DNA of 25,000 nucleotides from Chrysomallon squamiferum (GCA_012295275.1 CM022665.1:43508652-43533651); one strand, 5' to 3'; counted from the first letter of the stretch, positions 1 to 10,424 are shown. The notes: generated by a model from the letters alone, not told the origin. Program-made: numbers and translations.

Positions 1-419
1 AGACTACGCATGACACTTAAATATATTAACACGAAAGTCAAGAGGTACAAAGAATTAAACAAAATATCCTTGTTTTGTTTTATTTTTTAGTGAGAGAATA
101 ATTATGATTAATTGTTACATATTTCAGGTATTTGTTTAAAGTCTAATTTATGGCTCATCTTTATCATTATTAATAATAACCCAGAAGAAGATGTATGGTT
201 ATACCTAAGAGTAAAAATTAACATGAGAAAGAAAATGAATTTCAAAGACGTGATACATTGTGTTGTTAATTCTGCTCTGCTGAGACACCCATTATTTCCC
301 ATTCCAGACAGCTGGGTTATCAGAGTTCATCATTATGTACTTTGCTTGTGTGTATAGGAAGGTGGAAATAAAATATCACTTACTGCTATTCAGTAAGAAC
401 AATCCAGGTAAAGTTGACG

Positions 420-420
<1 letters not shown>
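1..420. other. AT-rich non-coding DNA, no gene seen
   Basis: An open frame of about 80 codons crosses positions 112-357, but it has no recognisable domain and its composition is that of AT-rich noise. A splice-acceptor-like site (pyrimidine-poor, ending TTTCAG) sits near 127. Without a downstream donor or a homologous peptide I do not call an exon. Nothing else is visible. Confidence 0.6.
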
Positions 421-453
<33 letters not shown>

Positions 454-479
454 TCATTTTACAACAACAACAGCAATAA

Positions 480-513
<34 letters not shown>

Positions 514-536
514 TGATAATAACAAAAAAAAAAAGA
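421..536. repeat. Poly(T) plus (AAT)n microsatellite block
   Basis: A run of 31 T at 422-452 is followed, after a short AAC-rich spacer, by about ten AAT repeats at 481-512 and an A-rich tail. This is simple sequence with no sign of being the tail of a retroposon, since no target duplication was seen around it. Confidence 0.95.
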
Positions 537-1004
537 AGTAATAAAATCATTTAAAAAAAATGAAATCAAATAAATTAGTAAATTAATTTTTAAAAGTCTT
601 GTACTGACTCCTAATAAACGATAACATTAAAATACAATCAGATGTCAAAACCAAATAATTATTTCATTCAATCATTGTTTTCCCAACCAAGTAGCAACCC
701 TATTGTTTATGGATGACAAAGCACACAAGTAATATCTTCCCAAGTAATTAAATTTCTTTATTTCACAGGTTAAAGTTTCCCTTGACACCCCTGACATTAT
801 AAAAAGCTGACAATATGTTATTTTTATGGGAGATGATGTCCTGTAAAGACAGGACCACTCGCCGAGAAATTTCACAGTCAGTGGTCAAAACGCACTGGTA
901 CCCGACACTACCTGTCAGCAAAGTTTGAAGAACCAGTATAGCCCTGGTCACCTTGACATTGAAGACTAACCAATCAGGGCGAACGAGGGAGACAAACAGA
1001 AGAC
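537..1004. other. Unique AT-rich stretch with isolated promoter-like motifs
   Basis: No coding potential is visible. Isolated motifs are a TATAAAAAG string at 798-806, a perfect 7 bp hairpin with a four-base loop at 838-855 (GTCCTGT / ACAGGAC), and a canonical CCAATCAG (NF-Y type) at 970-977. A good splice acceptor ends at about 768, but all three frames after it stop quickly (within about 14 codons). The motifs are not arranged like a single core promoter, so I do not call one. Confidence 0.45.
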
Positions 1005-2175
1005 GCTTTGTGAATTTTTTCTCCGAGATTTATTAAGATTAAAGTGCCAGACAGACAGATAGACAAACAGACAAAAAGCTTTGTGTTTGCCGAGATTTAT
1101 TGAGATTAAAGTGTAAGACAGAGTGGACAACAGACAAGACACCGTGGTCGAAGTAACACCAGAAATCGTGCAACTGTGACATGTGGTCGTTACACGACAA
1201 ATCGGCTAATTTGCTGTTTTGACACTGCAGTTTATAGTTATTACCAGTAGTATTAGTAGCTGGGTTTTTATTGAGATTAAAATACGTGACAGACAGAATT
1301 ACGGACATCAGCAGTTCTGATGTAGTGATAGAGTTTTTGCTGTCTTCATTTGACATGGGTTGGCAAATTTGAACTTTTAGTACAGCTTGCTGTTGTTATT
1401 AGTATGATTATTGTTAATAAAAACAGAGTGACAGACAGAGAGACGGACACTTTGATCTCACTGACATAACAATTCTTCTTTTAAGATGACACTGTCATTT
1501 CCTTATTGTGATTAATTAGATAATTTAGTCTTTTGGTCTGAAGGTTTAGTATTATGCAATTATTTTATGAAGCATAAACTGAAAAAAAACCCACCCAGAA
1601 ATGCATGATTTGGTGTCATGGATATATCAGAAGTAATATGTCCACGAAAGCCATTTTTGCCTTCTCTTAAAACTAGTTTACAGATAATATTGTTATTGTC
1701 AGGGATTTAGTTTTGCAAAACAGAAAAACAATTTGGTTTCCATATTTTAAATTGGGCTTCATAAGGCATTTTTTCAAAAGTTTTTTTTAGACAAATTAGC
1801 AAATTTGACATTTAAAACTAGTTTACAGATCGAGATACTATTAAAATATTTGTGGTTTCTTTATTAAACTGGAAAACAAAACAGACAATTTGGTTTCCTT
1901 AACCATGTGATCATAATTGTCTTGTTATTTTTTTCATCTTTTCTTTTTCCTACAAAACCTTGCTTACAGATGTTGTTAACAATCTGGACATACATTTCAA
2001 TACTCACTGTTATCAACATTAATACTAGTTCTTTTTGTTTTTTTCTACTTATCAGTTTAAAACTACGTAAAAACAAAACAACAGACAAACAATGTAGATT
2101 TATGAACGTCATGAATCATGCATCTGGTGGTTATAGGGGTCCTGCCATTCCTGCTTTAGACAAATTAGAAAATTT
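1005..2175 (+). repeat. Ancient, decayed tandem array, ~142-150 bp unit
   Basis: The clearest anchor is a TTTATTGAGATTAAA element followed by GACAGACAG. It appears at 1023-1060 and 1090-1125 (67 bp apart), then at 1268-1306 and 1413-1447 (about 142 bp apart). A second anchor, AAAACTAGTTTACAGAT, occurs at 1668 and 1814 (146 bp apart). Each of these copies is followed by an A-rich CAATTTGGTTTCC segment (near 1730 and 1887). The blocks align to each other in the same order: ACAAAT..GCAAATTTG, then TTTACAG, then TTATT..AAAA, then ACAGACAA. This suggests one original tandem repeat with about seven degenerate copies. Copies near 1590 and 1953-2100 are very weak. Unit identity is low, so the exact borders are uncertain. 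Confidence 0.6.
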
Positions 2176-2364
2176 ATTCTTTTGATATTCCGGTGTTAAA
2201 TCGTGTGGATGGTAATCCCTTTGCATTTTGCGGATGCCATGTTTGTGTGTTGGCTTCAGGCAGTGACGGTAAATGTCAGCAGTGTTGTAACTTGGTGACA
2301 GATATTAATATCATGAAATACTTGGCTTTTAATCAAGCCTTGCGGTTTGGATAGTAGTATGGCT
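2176..2364. other. Short unique AT-rich spacer
   Basis: Nothing recognisable lies between the decayed array and the TG/TA microsatellite. Confidence 0.5.
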
Positions 2365-2515
2365 TGTATATGTGTGTGTGTGTATACATATATATATATA
2401 TAATTTTTTGTGGGTATATATATATATATGTGTATATATATGTGTATGTATGTATATATGTGTATATGTGTGTGTGTGTATATGTGTGTGTATACATGTG
2501 TGTATGTATATGGAT
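2365..2515. repeat. Compound (TG)n/(TA)n microsatellite
   Basis: Alternating TGTG and TATA blocks, with a short interruption around 2402-2413. The 60-codon open frame across it is an artefact of the repeat (alternating V/C/I/Y residues). Weaker TG-rich sequence continues to about 2650. Confidence 0.95.
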
Positions 2516-3119
2516 GTCAGTTTATTAATTTGTGTAAACCTTTTAACTGCGTAGATATATATGTGTGTATGTGTTTTTATATATGAATGTGTCTAAGTAT
2601 CTGTGTTTATGTCTGTCAGTGTGCATATCTCTGTATGTGGTATGTATCTGTATTCAAATATTTTAGGAAGTGACATGTTTAAGAATTAGTCTGTTATTAA
2701 TTTTTGACATAATGTGGTTAACTCCTCATCCTAATAAAAAAAAAAAAATTTTTTTTAACATAACATTTTAAAATCATTCTGTAATTAAAATTATGTTTTT
2801 TTTTTAAAAAGAAAAACTATTAAAAGTATCTTGGTTACATACAATTAACCTACTGTTATAATTTCATACAAATATTTGTATTTTTTACAGCATGAAAATT
2901 TGTTAACTTTACTAACTTATAAATAAATAAAGAACATTTTAGATAAAAAAGAAAACACCTTTTTTAAAACAACAATACAAGCATGTTTATATTCAGATTA
3001 ATATATATATATATATTGTATGTACTTTATTAATAGCACAGAAACAAACGTTAAACTGCTTATTCATTAATTCATACCACTGCTTTTAATGACTTGTTCA
3101 GGAAAAAAGCATATTAAAT
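2516..3119. other. AT-rich non-coding DNA
   Basis: Contains an A13T8 tract at about 2736-2756, which can form a bent or cruciform-prone segment, and an (AT)8 run at about 3000-3016. No exon, RNA gene or mobile element is visible. Confidence 0.6.
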
Positions 3120-3430
3120 GCATTAAAGGGAGTCAACCATGTGACCACCTGAATCCCCACCCACCTGTACCCCCACGGAGAGTCGATCTTCTGATCCATC
3201 ATACTTGAAACAAGTCTTACACCCCCACCCCCGAAGAAACAGAACGTTGTCAGTAAAAGGTAATTACGTCGTGAACAAGATTTATTTTACCCCTGAAACG
3301 GGAGACCTGTGTAATGTAGTGGAATAAGCTACTTGAATCCACGGACAGGAAATACTCGGAGACACCACTGAGAGATTAAACTTCTTCATAAAGATTATCC
3401 ATATTAAATATCCTCGGTGTACGAAATTAC
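3120..3430. promoter_or_regulatory. Unique island with three clustered E-boxes
   Basis: This stretch is clearly less AT-rich than its surroundings and free of simple repeats. Three E-box hexamers lie within 30 bp: CATGTG at 3138-3143 and CACCTG at 3146-3151 and 3162-3167. CACCTG is the core bound by Snail/ZEB and some bHLH factors. A homeodomain-type TAATTAC lies near 3263, beside a splice-donor-like AAAGGTAATT. Regulatory function is inferred from motif clustering only; the segment could equally be part of a non-coding transcript. Confidence 0.25.
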
Positions 3431-3814
3431 AGTGATTATAACTTTAAACTTGTTTTTCAGGCATAAAAGCAACCAGTAACTATAATTTTCTTTTTTTTTT
3501 CTTTTTCTTTCTTTTTTGGTGAACTATTTTCAGTATGGTTTTGAATTGAGGATTAACTGTTATTGTGGTAATTATGTGTTTGTTTGTCATTAAGAGATTT
3601 AAAGAGAGTCAGTCGTGGATTTGGAGTGCGGAGGAGTGTGGTGTAGTTTATCTTGCTAGAATGTCGTGTTTTCTTTATTTAAAAATAGAAAAGAGAAAAA
3701 AATACTTTATGAGGCTTTTATTTCTATTTTTATTCTTTGTTCTTTTTTTTTTAAATTATAATTAAAACAAGTAATGACTAAAGCTTTGGAAAAATTTGCA
3801 AAAAATGTATTTTA
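3431..3814. other. AT-rich DNA with polypyrimidine tract
   Basis: A splice-acceptor-like TTGTTTTTCAG ends at about 3461, and a C/T-only tract covers about 3488-3516. A 66-codon open frame at 3565-3765 ends in low-complexity F/L residues and is not credible as a gene. Confidence 0.5.

Positions 3815-3850
<36 letters not shown>
3815..3850. repeat. (ATT)n microsatellite
   Basis: About twelve uninterrupted ATT triplets. Confidence 0.95.
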
Positions 3851-3853
<3 letters not shown>

Positions 3854-4149
3854 GTTTCTTCAAGGAATCATTTGTTTTGTTTTTTCTCAAAATAAAAACA
3901 CCAGTAGAAATAAAAAAAACAGCAGGAATTACATACGTATTTTATTTCACAAATTCTAGCGAATCCTAACTTCATTTAAAAACAATAATAATAATAAAAA
4001 AAATTATTTTCAATTTTAGAATGAATTTGAATTTTTTTAAAAATACATTATAAACACTTAATCTTTGTTATTAAACAAGTTTGATTTGTATACATCATAT
4101 GTACAAACGTTGCAAAATTCACATTCCAAACAACACATCCATAAACCAA
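3851..4149. other. AT-rich non-coding DNA
   Basis: Only short A-rich and AAT-rich runs are visible. Confidence 0.6.
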
Positions 4150-4350
4150 TACACTCTCTCTCACACACACATATACACAAATACAATATAAATAAACATA
4201 ACATACTCATCTCATACATACAAACATTCCATACAGAAAATACACATAAGTACACAGATTTACATACACATACATACTCTGCACAGATCACACACCTACA
4301 CACAGGATGCTCACTCCCATAAACACAGAAACTCACATCACACACTCTTG
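4150..4350. repeat. Degenerate CA/CATA-rich tract
   Basis: CACACA, CATACA and CACAAATACA blocks alternate with other sequence. Open frames on both strands (H/T-rich on plus, C/V/Y-rich on minus) are by-products of the repeat. Confidence 0.85.
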
Positions 4351-4620
4351 TGTACACATACCAATAGTCTATATACACCTACATATCAGTAAATATCCAT
4401 CTCACAGGTAAAAATATTTTGGTACATAATCAGATCCAACAGGTTACAATTTAAAAAATAAAAATAATAAAAATCTCCAACCATCTGTTTTCTGTGTGTG
4501 GCTGTCTACAGCAGCAGCTAAACACTCACAGATGTTAACCTTATGTTTTACACACACAAGAAAAAAACCCACTGGTCACCACAACTTATGTTTGTCCAGG
4601 TCACCATAACCCGGAACACC
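4351..4620. other. Unique AT-rich spacer
   Basis: Nothing recognisable. The last part (from about 4580) begins to show AACC/CCACT elements that lead into the minisatellite. Confidence 0.5.
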
Positions 4621-5092
4621 ACTAACCTTGGGGCAGGCAGAGGGGAGGTGTGTGTGTGCTTACCACTAACCTTGAGGGGAGCTGTGTGTTTAGCATTAAC
4701 CTTTGACATTTCAGCTGGTTTTGTTTAATGACTTCAGTCACCGTAGGCAGAAACAGAGGGGGTGAGGCTAACCTTTGACATCATAGGTGTGTTGTTTGAT
4801 GACCGTCTCCTGGCAGTACAAGATGTGGAGGGGGGTGAGATCAACCTTTGACGTCATAGGTGAATTCTTTGATGACAGTCTTTGGCAGTTCCAGAGGTGG
4901 GGGTTATACTAACCTTTGACATCATAGAGTATTGTTTGATGATTGTCTCCACAGTATCAGGGGAAGAGGTGATACCAACCGTTGACATCACAGTGATAGT
5001 GTTTGATGGGCAGAAAGAGGGGGTGCTGAACACCAACCTCTGACATTATAGGGTATGCTCTTTGATGAATACCTTTGGCAGACATATCAGGG

Positions 5093-5120
5093 GTGTGTGT
5101 GTGTGTGTGTGTGTGTGTGT
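5093..5120. repeat. (GT)14 microsatellite inside the minisatellite
   Basis: A perfect dinucleotide run that interrupts the last minisatellite units and lengthens their spacing to about 95 bp. Confidence 0.95.
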
Positions 5121-5133
5121 TGACCTCTGACCT
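5121..5133 (-). promoter_or_regulatory. Perfect DR1 nuclear-receptor motif
   Basis: On the plus strand TGACCT-C-TGACCT; on the minus strand AGGTCA-G-AGGTCA. This is the direct repeat with one-base spacing typically bound by RXR heterodimers, HNF4 and COUP-TF proteins. It lies directly after the (GT)n run. Binding is inferred; the motif may simply be a variant of the minisatellite core. Confidence 0.35.
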
Positions 5134-5200
5134 TTGAAAATATTGAGGGGGGGTGTTGCGTTTGATGGGCACTGGAGTGGGAAATGGACATGGAATTGGT

Positions 5201-5359
5201 CAGTTGTTTTGACCGATCTGGCTACTAAGTGTTGGTCCATCTGGTGCATATAGATGTGTTGACCTTTTGAGTGGAGGAATTCCCTCGCGTACAGGAAGCG
5301 ACTGCATGTTTGTATGGTGCGAACATAAATAAATTTACCTCTGTGTGAGTCTTGATCAC
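5201..5359. other. Unique spacer after minisatellite
   Basis: A weak further minisatellite-like core (GACCTTTTGA) occurs at 5261-5270. Otherwise featureless. Confidence 0.4.
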
Positions 5360-5490
5360 TTTTTTTTTTTTTTTTTTTTTATATCTGAGAATATATACTG
5401 AAAACACAAAAATACATACATATACATGCAGATGTTGTCATACATACACACATATCTTCAAACTTCACATACTACACACACACACACTTA
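5360..5490. repeat. Poly(T)21 plus CA/CATA-rich tract
   Basis: Poly(T) at 5360-5380, then ACATACA and CACACACA blocks to about 5490. Confidence 0.9.
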
Positions 5491-5921
5491 ATATGTACTT
5501 ATTGTTGTAAAAGACTGTGTTGTAATAAAACAAATTTCAGTTCTCAAATTATTAAAACCTAAACACTACTTTTTAGCTCAGGTGTAAACAAAAACTTGTA
5601 TGTAGAAATACATGGCAGGTTTGGTTTTGTTATAGTTATAAAACAATAACAACAAGTCACAATCCATCATAAATTTCACACCCTGCCATTATAAAAAAAA
5701 AACAATACAACAACAGTCTTACACTGCACAAAACCCACTATAGTAAACACAAACTGTTTTCAAAGTGTGAATTGAGATCATCTGCTGTTTGTCCATCTGG
5801 TCAGATTGGTCAGTGGACTGTAGTGACCTTCAGTAAAGGTGAAAACTCTGACAGGTACAGGATGAGTTGCTTATCAAAGCAAATAAATGAGGTAGAGGAA
5901 TACCTCCAACATCAAACACAA
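5491..5921. other. Unique AT-rich DNA, no feature
   Basis: The 66-codon frame starting at 5772 has no recognisable motif and ends in a poly(F) tract from the poly(T) run. Nothing else is seen. Confidence 0.5.
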
Positions 5922-5943
5922 TTTTTTTTTTTTTTTTTTTTTT
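5922..5943. repeat. Poly(T)22
   Basis: Homopolymer run. Confidence 0.95.
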
Positions 5944-6349
5944 CATACGTTGGAGTGTTACTGGTCCCCTGAGTATAATATTGACTTCTGTGTGTTAGAG
6001 GGTTAGTTATAGATAAATTATTGAATGTATAAGTTTGCTGTGTAGTATGTACAAACAATACTAATGGCTTATGTATGGTTTTGTGTGTAACTGGTTGCGT
6101 GGATATATAATTTAATTTATATCTGTTCTCACCGCTGTATTGCTAGTTTTATCAACGTATCCCTAGTCTAACCTTTTTTTCTTTTCTTTTTTTAACTGGT
6201 TTCATCTTTCAGTCAGTGCTTTACTGGATTTATCACTTTATATTATTAATCTTAAAACATGTTATTTGATTACTGCTCTTATTTTATTAACGTAGTTATC
6301 GTTTGTCTTCTTTCGTTTAATTCAGTTAATACATATTTTAATTCTACCC
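5944..6349. other. AT-rich non-coding DNA
   Basis: No exon, RNA gene or repeat is apparent. Confidence 0.55.
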
Positions 6350-6760
6350 CAGATCATTAATGATGAATCAAACGTCAACCGTTTGTTTGGGAAATGCTGT
6401 TGAACCCAAGCCACGCTACTACGTGCCTTGCAGTGACATCTTTAATAACTCTCCGAGTGGCAATTAAATCCCCTCACTGTTTGCCTGTCTTTATGTGCAT
6501 GCCCGCACATCATGCATTGAACATTCACTTAGGCAGGTACCGTTACAGCCGCCAAAATACCGCAGCTTTTCTCAACGTAAACAACCTGTTTCCCTATAGT
6601 CGCATCACCTGTATGCAAATTAGTTCACCGCTTTTCTTTAACGTTCCCCATCAATAACGCAGTCCGCTTGTGCAACAATGAACCAATACCAGTTCATTAT
6701 CTGAAAAGGGGGCGTTCGTTTCGAGGTCTACTGTTAGCGACAAAATTCCCATGCATTTCC
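6350..6760. promoter_or_regulatory. Unique low-AT island with E-box and octamer
   Basis: About 400 bp without simple repeats, noticeably richer in CpG than the flanks. It contains CACCTG at 6606-6611, followed after one base by a perfect octamer ATGCAAAT at 6613-6620 (the POU-domain site), itself continuing into TTAG. A plus-strand frame of 87 codons (6394-6657) runs through it but begins at a non-ATG codon and matches no family I recognise. A conserved enhancer is an inference; a non-coding exon is the main alternative. Confidence 0.3.
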
Positions 6761-7222
6761 CCGTTTTCCTAAAAATACTTCACTTGGCGACAGATGTTCC
6801 ATGGAAAAAAAAAAAGGTAGTTGTTATCGTGCACTTTAAAGATCTTGTGTCCCCATAGAACAAGAAAAGTTTGCATGACTTTAATGGCCACGTTAGCATC
6901 AGGTGGAGATAATCTAGGATGAAAAAAAATATTCTTTAAATGAATGAGACACGAACGAATAGTGTCGAATATCCGTCACTTACCATGGGGTGAAATGTGG
7001 AGCATCGGGTTTACGATGGGGTTTTTTCGGGTGTGGTTTGTTGTTGTTGGTTTTTTTTTGTGCAGAAATAAAAACAAATAAACTGATCAATAAATAAAGA
7101 AAGAAAGGAAGGAAGGGGGCAAAAAAAAGAGAGGTACATTATGGAAAAAATTCTACATAAATTAAAATGATAAAATCACACACACACAATACAAATAAAA
7201 ACGATTTCCGAAATTTAATTTC
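6761..7222. other. AT-rich DNA with polypurine tract
   Basis: Poly(A) and T-rich bits, and an A/G-only tract at roughly 7097-7118 with a run of GGAA/GAAA, which could adopt a triplex structure. No gene seen. Confidence 0.5.
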
Positions 7223-7542
7223 GATGATCATCATGTACAGTAGTTATATATTATGTCCTGTTAAATTGTGGCTCAAGGATGATTAAAGGGTAAAGGTCAC
7301 GTTTTGTTCTGTTATTAAGATTAATTGACACGATGTGCCATCCTAACTGCACTTACACCGCGCATCAAAGCAGTTTACTGTAACCAGTCTAATTACCAGT
7401 ACCAGTCAATCTCTGTAATCACGTTAATAGGTCTCAAACTCCACATTAATTTGACAATATTTGTTTGTGGTTTTACTCTTGTTTGATTTACAGCGAGGTC
7501 AAGTAAATAAATAAAATGTTCATACTGTGATGCAGTTTGTGT
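7223..7542. other. Unique segment with nuclear-receptor half site
   Basis: Contains a 10 bp palindrome GATGATCATC at 7223-7232 and AAAGGTCA near 7286, an extended nuclear-receptor half site. A splice-acceptor-like TTGATTTACAG ends near 7494. No exon can be supported after it. Confidence 0.3.
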
Positions 7543-7641
7543 GCATTTTAATTTTGAGAAAAATGTAAAACATTTGCGATTTTTAACATTAATTATTAAA
7601 TAACCTCTGACCTTTTTACTTGCATATAGATTCAGTACTCA
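7543..7641 (-). repeat. DR1-bearing dispersed repeat, copy A (inverted)
   Basis: The reverse complement of this segment matches 10425-10519. Over the 79 best-aligned bases I count 7 differences, all transitions (about 91% identity), with no gaps. Similarity continues more weakly inward across a small gap to about 7641. This copy has a DR1-like motif at 7601-7613 with one mismatch (TAACCT-C-TGACCT). No open frame lies in it. It may be a short interspersed or palindromic element; two copies cannot define the family. Confidence 0.8.
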
Positions 7642-7854
7642 TGTTTTTCCAAAAACTTTAAATAAAAATTAATATTCGAATTAAGTGCCAAAGTGCTGGC
7701 GTTTTAAAATATTTTTTTAAATAAACTTCATCATTCTGTAACTGTTGTCTTTTTGCTTTGTTTCTGACTGACACCAGTGGTGCATATTTTATACATTTTA
7801 AGAACAACAGATATAGTATTTAAGTTTTTATCACACCATTACCATTTCAAGTAC
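7642..7854. other. Unique AT-rich spacer
   Basis: Nothing recognisable. Confidence 0.5.
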
Positions 7855-8060
7855 TGTTACTACTACTACCACCATCACTACTATTACTATACTACAACTA
7901 CTGACAATTGTACCATTACTATTACTTCTGATACTACCATTACAACTGCCAATACCATTATTATTACTATTATAATAAAAGTATCACCACCACCACCACT
8001 ATTATAACCAAACTATTATACTACTACTGCCACTACTCCTATTACTATTACATTTATTAA
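7855..8060. repeat. Degenerate ACT/ATT/ACC triplet tract
   Basis: TACTAC, CCACCATCACT and ATTACTATT blocks alternate throughout. The reading frame across it (Y, H and T runs) is a repeat artefact. Confidence 0.9.
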
Positions 8061-8850
8061 TGTTACATTTATAGCAGTAATGATTATCATAAAGCATCCT
8101 TAAACTATTATATATCTGCAGACAAAAAACGGATTATCTTTAAACAACTGATAAAATATCAGTCATATAAAAAAAAAAAAAAAAAAATCACATTCACTAT
8201 TATTTCACTTCTCTCAGATAATCCAGCCTTCAGTCTTTTATAATAATAATTATCAAGAAAGTCAAGGACAGATAGAATTTAATTTTATTTTTTTCCTTTA
8301 TTTATTCTGTGCCTATGTTGACTTACACTGCAGCAACTCAATAAACTGACTCATTATCTCCACTGAGTGACTGGGTAAACATTTTCAAAAGGACAGGATC
8401 TCACTTTTCCTTCTCTTATAGTCAAATGAACACTAAAGACTGTGTATATGAAGAAGACATCCCAGTAACAACCTGTTTCCATTCAGCAGCTGTTGTTATT
8501 CAGAGAGAGAGAGAGAGAAAAAAGAACTTCCTTATTAAATTATAGGGCTTAAGTTTATTTATTTTGATATCCACTGAAAATAATTTCCTCACATTAGGAA
8601 ACCATTTAATTATATATCTTTTATTTCTTTTTCTTTTTTAAATCTTTATCTTTTTATACTTGTCTTCTGGAAGTATCTATCATTTGTCATGTTTAAATCA
8701 AAGGGTTTTTTCTGAGAGGATGGTATGGTAGAGTGAACAACCCCTCTCAATTAATATTCTCCCCTTTTTGTAAAGAATCCTCAGTTCAAAACAGTAACAA
8801 AATGTTTAATAAAATATTTCCATTATCAAAAAATCATCCTTGGTTATTTC
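8061..8850. other. AT-rich DNA with poly(A) and (GA)n
   Basis: Poly(A) at 8169-8187 and (GA)8 at about 8502-8519. No coding or RNA gene signal is seen in the remaining sequence. Confidence 0.6.
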
Positions 8851-8878
8851 TTTTTTTTTTTTTTTTTTTTTTTTTTTT
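8851..8878. repeat. Poly(T)28
   Basis: A homopolymer run followed directly by a G-rich segment (GGGGGTGGGGTGGG, 8879-8892). Confidence 0.95.
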
Positions 8879-8904
8879 GGGGGTGGGGTGGGTGTGAATC
8901 CAAA

Positions 8905-9400
8905 GTGTTGTATGCTGACCATGCTCTACAGGGGAGAATGTTGTGCAGTGACCATCCTCTGCCTCAGGGGATATTGTCCATGTCCAGCCTGTCTATACAG
9001 TCTGTAGTAAGTACCCAGTAGAGAAGAGGTTATTGTCCTTGGGTGGAAAAAAAATTCAGGAAGAATATTGTTACTGTATGTGTAGGGTATTGTCTGAAGA
9101 TCCCCCTTGTTTAAGGGACAGTTTTATTCAATGATCACCCTCTATAAGTTTTTTTTTTATTCAGTAATAATCCTATGTAAGGGAACCTTTTGTTAAATGA
9201 CCATATACAACTGCCAAGCGAGAGTTTTGTTCACTACCCCCCCCGTCTATAAGGAGAGTTTTGTTCAATGGCCCTATCCAATATAAGGAGGTTTTTTTTT
9301 AAGTGACGGTCTCTCCGTAACTATGGGAATTTTTTTTTTGTTCAACGAACCCCCTCTATAAGGTACAATTTTGTTCAAAGACCACCCTCTACGACTTCCC
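8905..9400 (+). repeat. Minisatellite, ~31-40 bp unit
   Basis: Repeated theme: GTTTTGTTCAATGACC, then CCCTCTATAAGGGA. The best copies start near 9121, 9152, 9187, 9224, 9259, 9291, 9331 and 9367. Weaker, more diverged copies (GTTGTGCAGTGACCATCCTC and similar) extend back to about 8908. Spacing is 31-40 bp. At least eight units can be aligned by eye. Some units carry homopolymer expansions (T8-T10, C8) that vary their length. Confidence 0.8.
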
Positions 9401-9419
9401 CTAGGGTGATTACTGGTCT

Positions 9420-9850
9420 CACAAACTGGTTACCTACTCGTTTCAAGGGCCCGCGATCCCGGGATACATTGTTACCGACTGGCAAGAAGAAGCCTGTGGT
9501 TTCGAATAAAGGAAATGAAGTCTTGAACTTCTTTTAATGTTGGCTAACTTCATCTTGACATGCCCTTCATATCACGCAGCATAGTCGAAGTGGGTGTTGT
9601 TCGCCTGCGAATATGCTCTGCAGGTGTCGGCCAGACTTCGCCGGTATTATTCTTCTGTGTCCCGCGGCAAACTTTATTTCCACCAATTTTATGGGACGCC
9701 CCCTCCGTTTTAATGTGACATAAAGATTAGATAGTGTGCAACGGGGTCTGTGGGTTACCGTGGAAATGATGTCGCTCCAATTATACTTTATCAGAAACGT
9801 TTTGATTTACTCCTGATACAGAAATGTTACTTCCTTCGTTGTAAGAATAA
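9420..9850. promoter_or_regulatory. CpG-containing unique island with CCAAT box
   Basis: This is one of the most GC- and CpG-rich parts of the window (for example GGGCCCGCGATCCCGGG at about 9448-9464). It has no simple repeats until the T-rich tail. CCAAT at 9683-9687 is followed by TTTTATGGG, a Cdx/posterior-Hox-like string, and a C-rich GC-box-like element at about 9696-9706. No open frame is convincing. A promoter, enhancer or non-coding exon is possible; the sequence alone does not decide. Confidence 0.3.
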
Positions 9851-10424
9851 AGTTTAAAGTGTTACGACTTTGTTTTTTTTTTACTTTTCTTTGTCGGTTT
9901 TTTTTTTTCTTTCTTTCTTTTTTGCTTTTGCGGTATTGTTTATATTATAATGAGATTAATTTTAAATTAAATGGTTTTTTTTATTATTATTATACTTTTT
10001 TTATTATTTAGTTAACATTTTATTTTATTTTTTAAATTTGTACAGGACTGCAGTATTTGTTCAAAGTTTGATCATAATTTTTCTTCTGTTAATTTTATTT
10101 ATCTTTCATTATATTATTTTCTTTCTTAATATTTTAATTACATCAAATACATTTTATTCTCAAGGCCATATTTACTGTGTAAAACTTAATGCTCTTTAAA
10201 TGCACCACATCACCTTCGTTTTTATTTTGTTTTATTTCTTTAAACTTTATTTTATTTTAGCTCGACTGGAAGGCAGTTTCCGAGCTGATGTTGAAAAAGG
10301 GAAATTGAACAAAACCATTTCACTCCGTTTGACTGCTAACACATGTTCCAGCCTATTGTGTTCTGTTGTGTATTGGTGCACAGTTTCAAACTAAACTGTA
10401 GCCTTTGGTTTATTTTCTCGTTAA
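9851..10424. other. T-rich low-complexity then unique DNA
   Basis: Long T/TTA-rich tracts run to about 10260. A splice-acceptor-like TTTATTTTAG ends at 10260. The short frame after it (L-E-G-S-F-R..) stops at 10394 and resembles no protein I know. Confidence 0.45.

Larger units (their letters stand above)
4621..5200 (+). repeat. Minisatellite, ~58-73 bp unit
   Basis: The repeated core is AACCTTTGACATCATA, followed by TTTGATGA, GGCAG and a G-rich segment. Core starts are at 4698, 4770, 4843, 4911, 4977 and 5035, giving spacings of 72, 73, 68, 66 and 58 bp. Truncated copies start at 4624 and 4668. A last copy near 5130 is displaced by a (GT)n expansion. The shared TTTGATG and G-rich blocks between cores confirm the repeat. 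The copy at 4843 holds a palindromic TGACGTCA (CRE) at 4849-4856. Copies elsewhere read TGACATCA, so the CRE is copy-specific. Confidence 0.9.

Noticed and set aside
798-977. Core promoter from TATAAAAAG and CCAATCAG
   Set aside because: The CCAAT lies about 170 bp downstream of the TATA string for plus-strand transcription, and no minus-strand TATA is suitably placed. The arrangement is not promoter-like.
7777-8007. 76-codon frame with Y/H/T runs
   Set aside because: A translation of a degenerate triplet microsatellite.
8905-9400. CRISPR-like array
   Set aside because: Units are contiguous and diverged with no unique spacers, and the surroundings are eukaryotic. This is a minisatellite.
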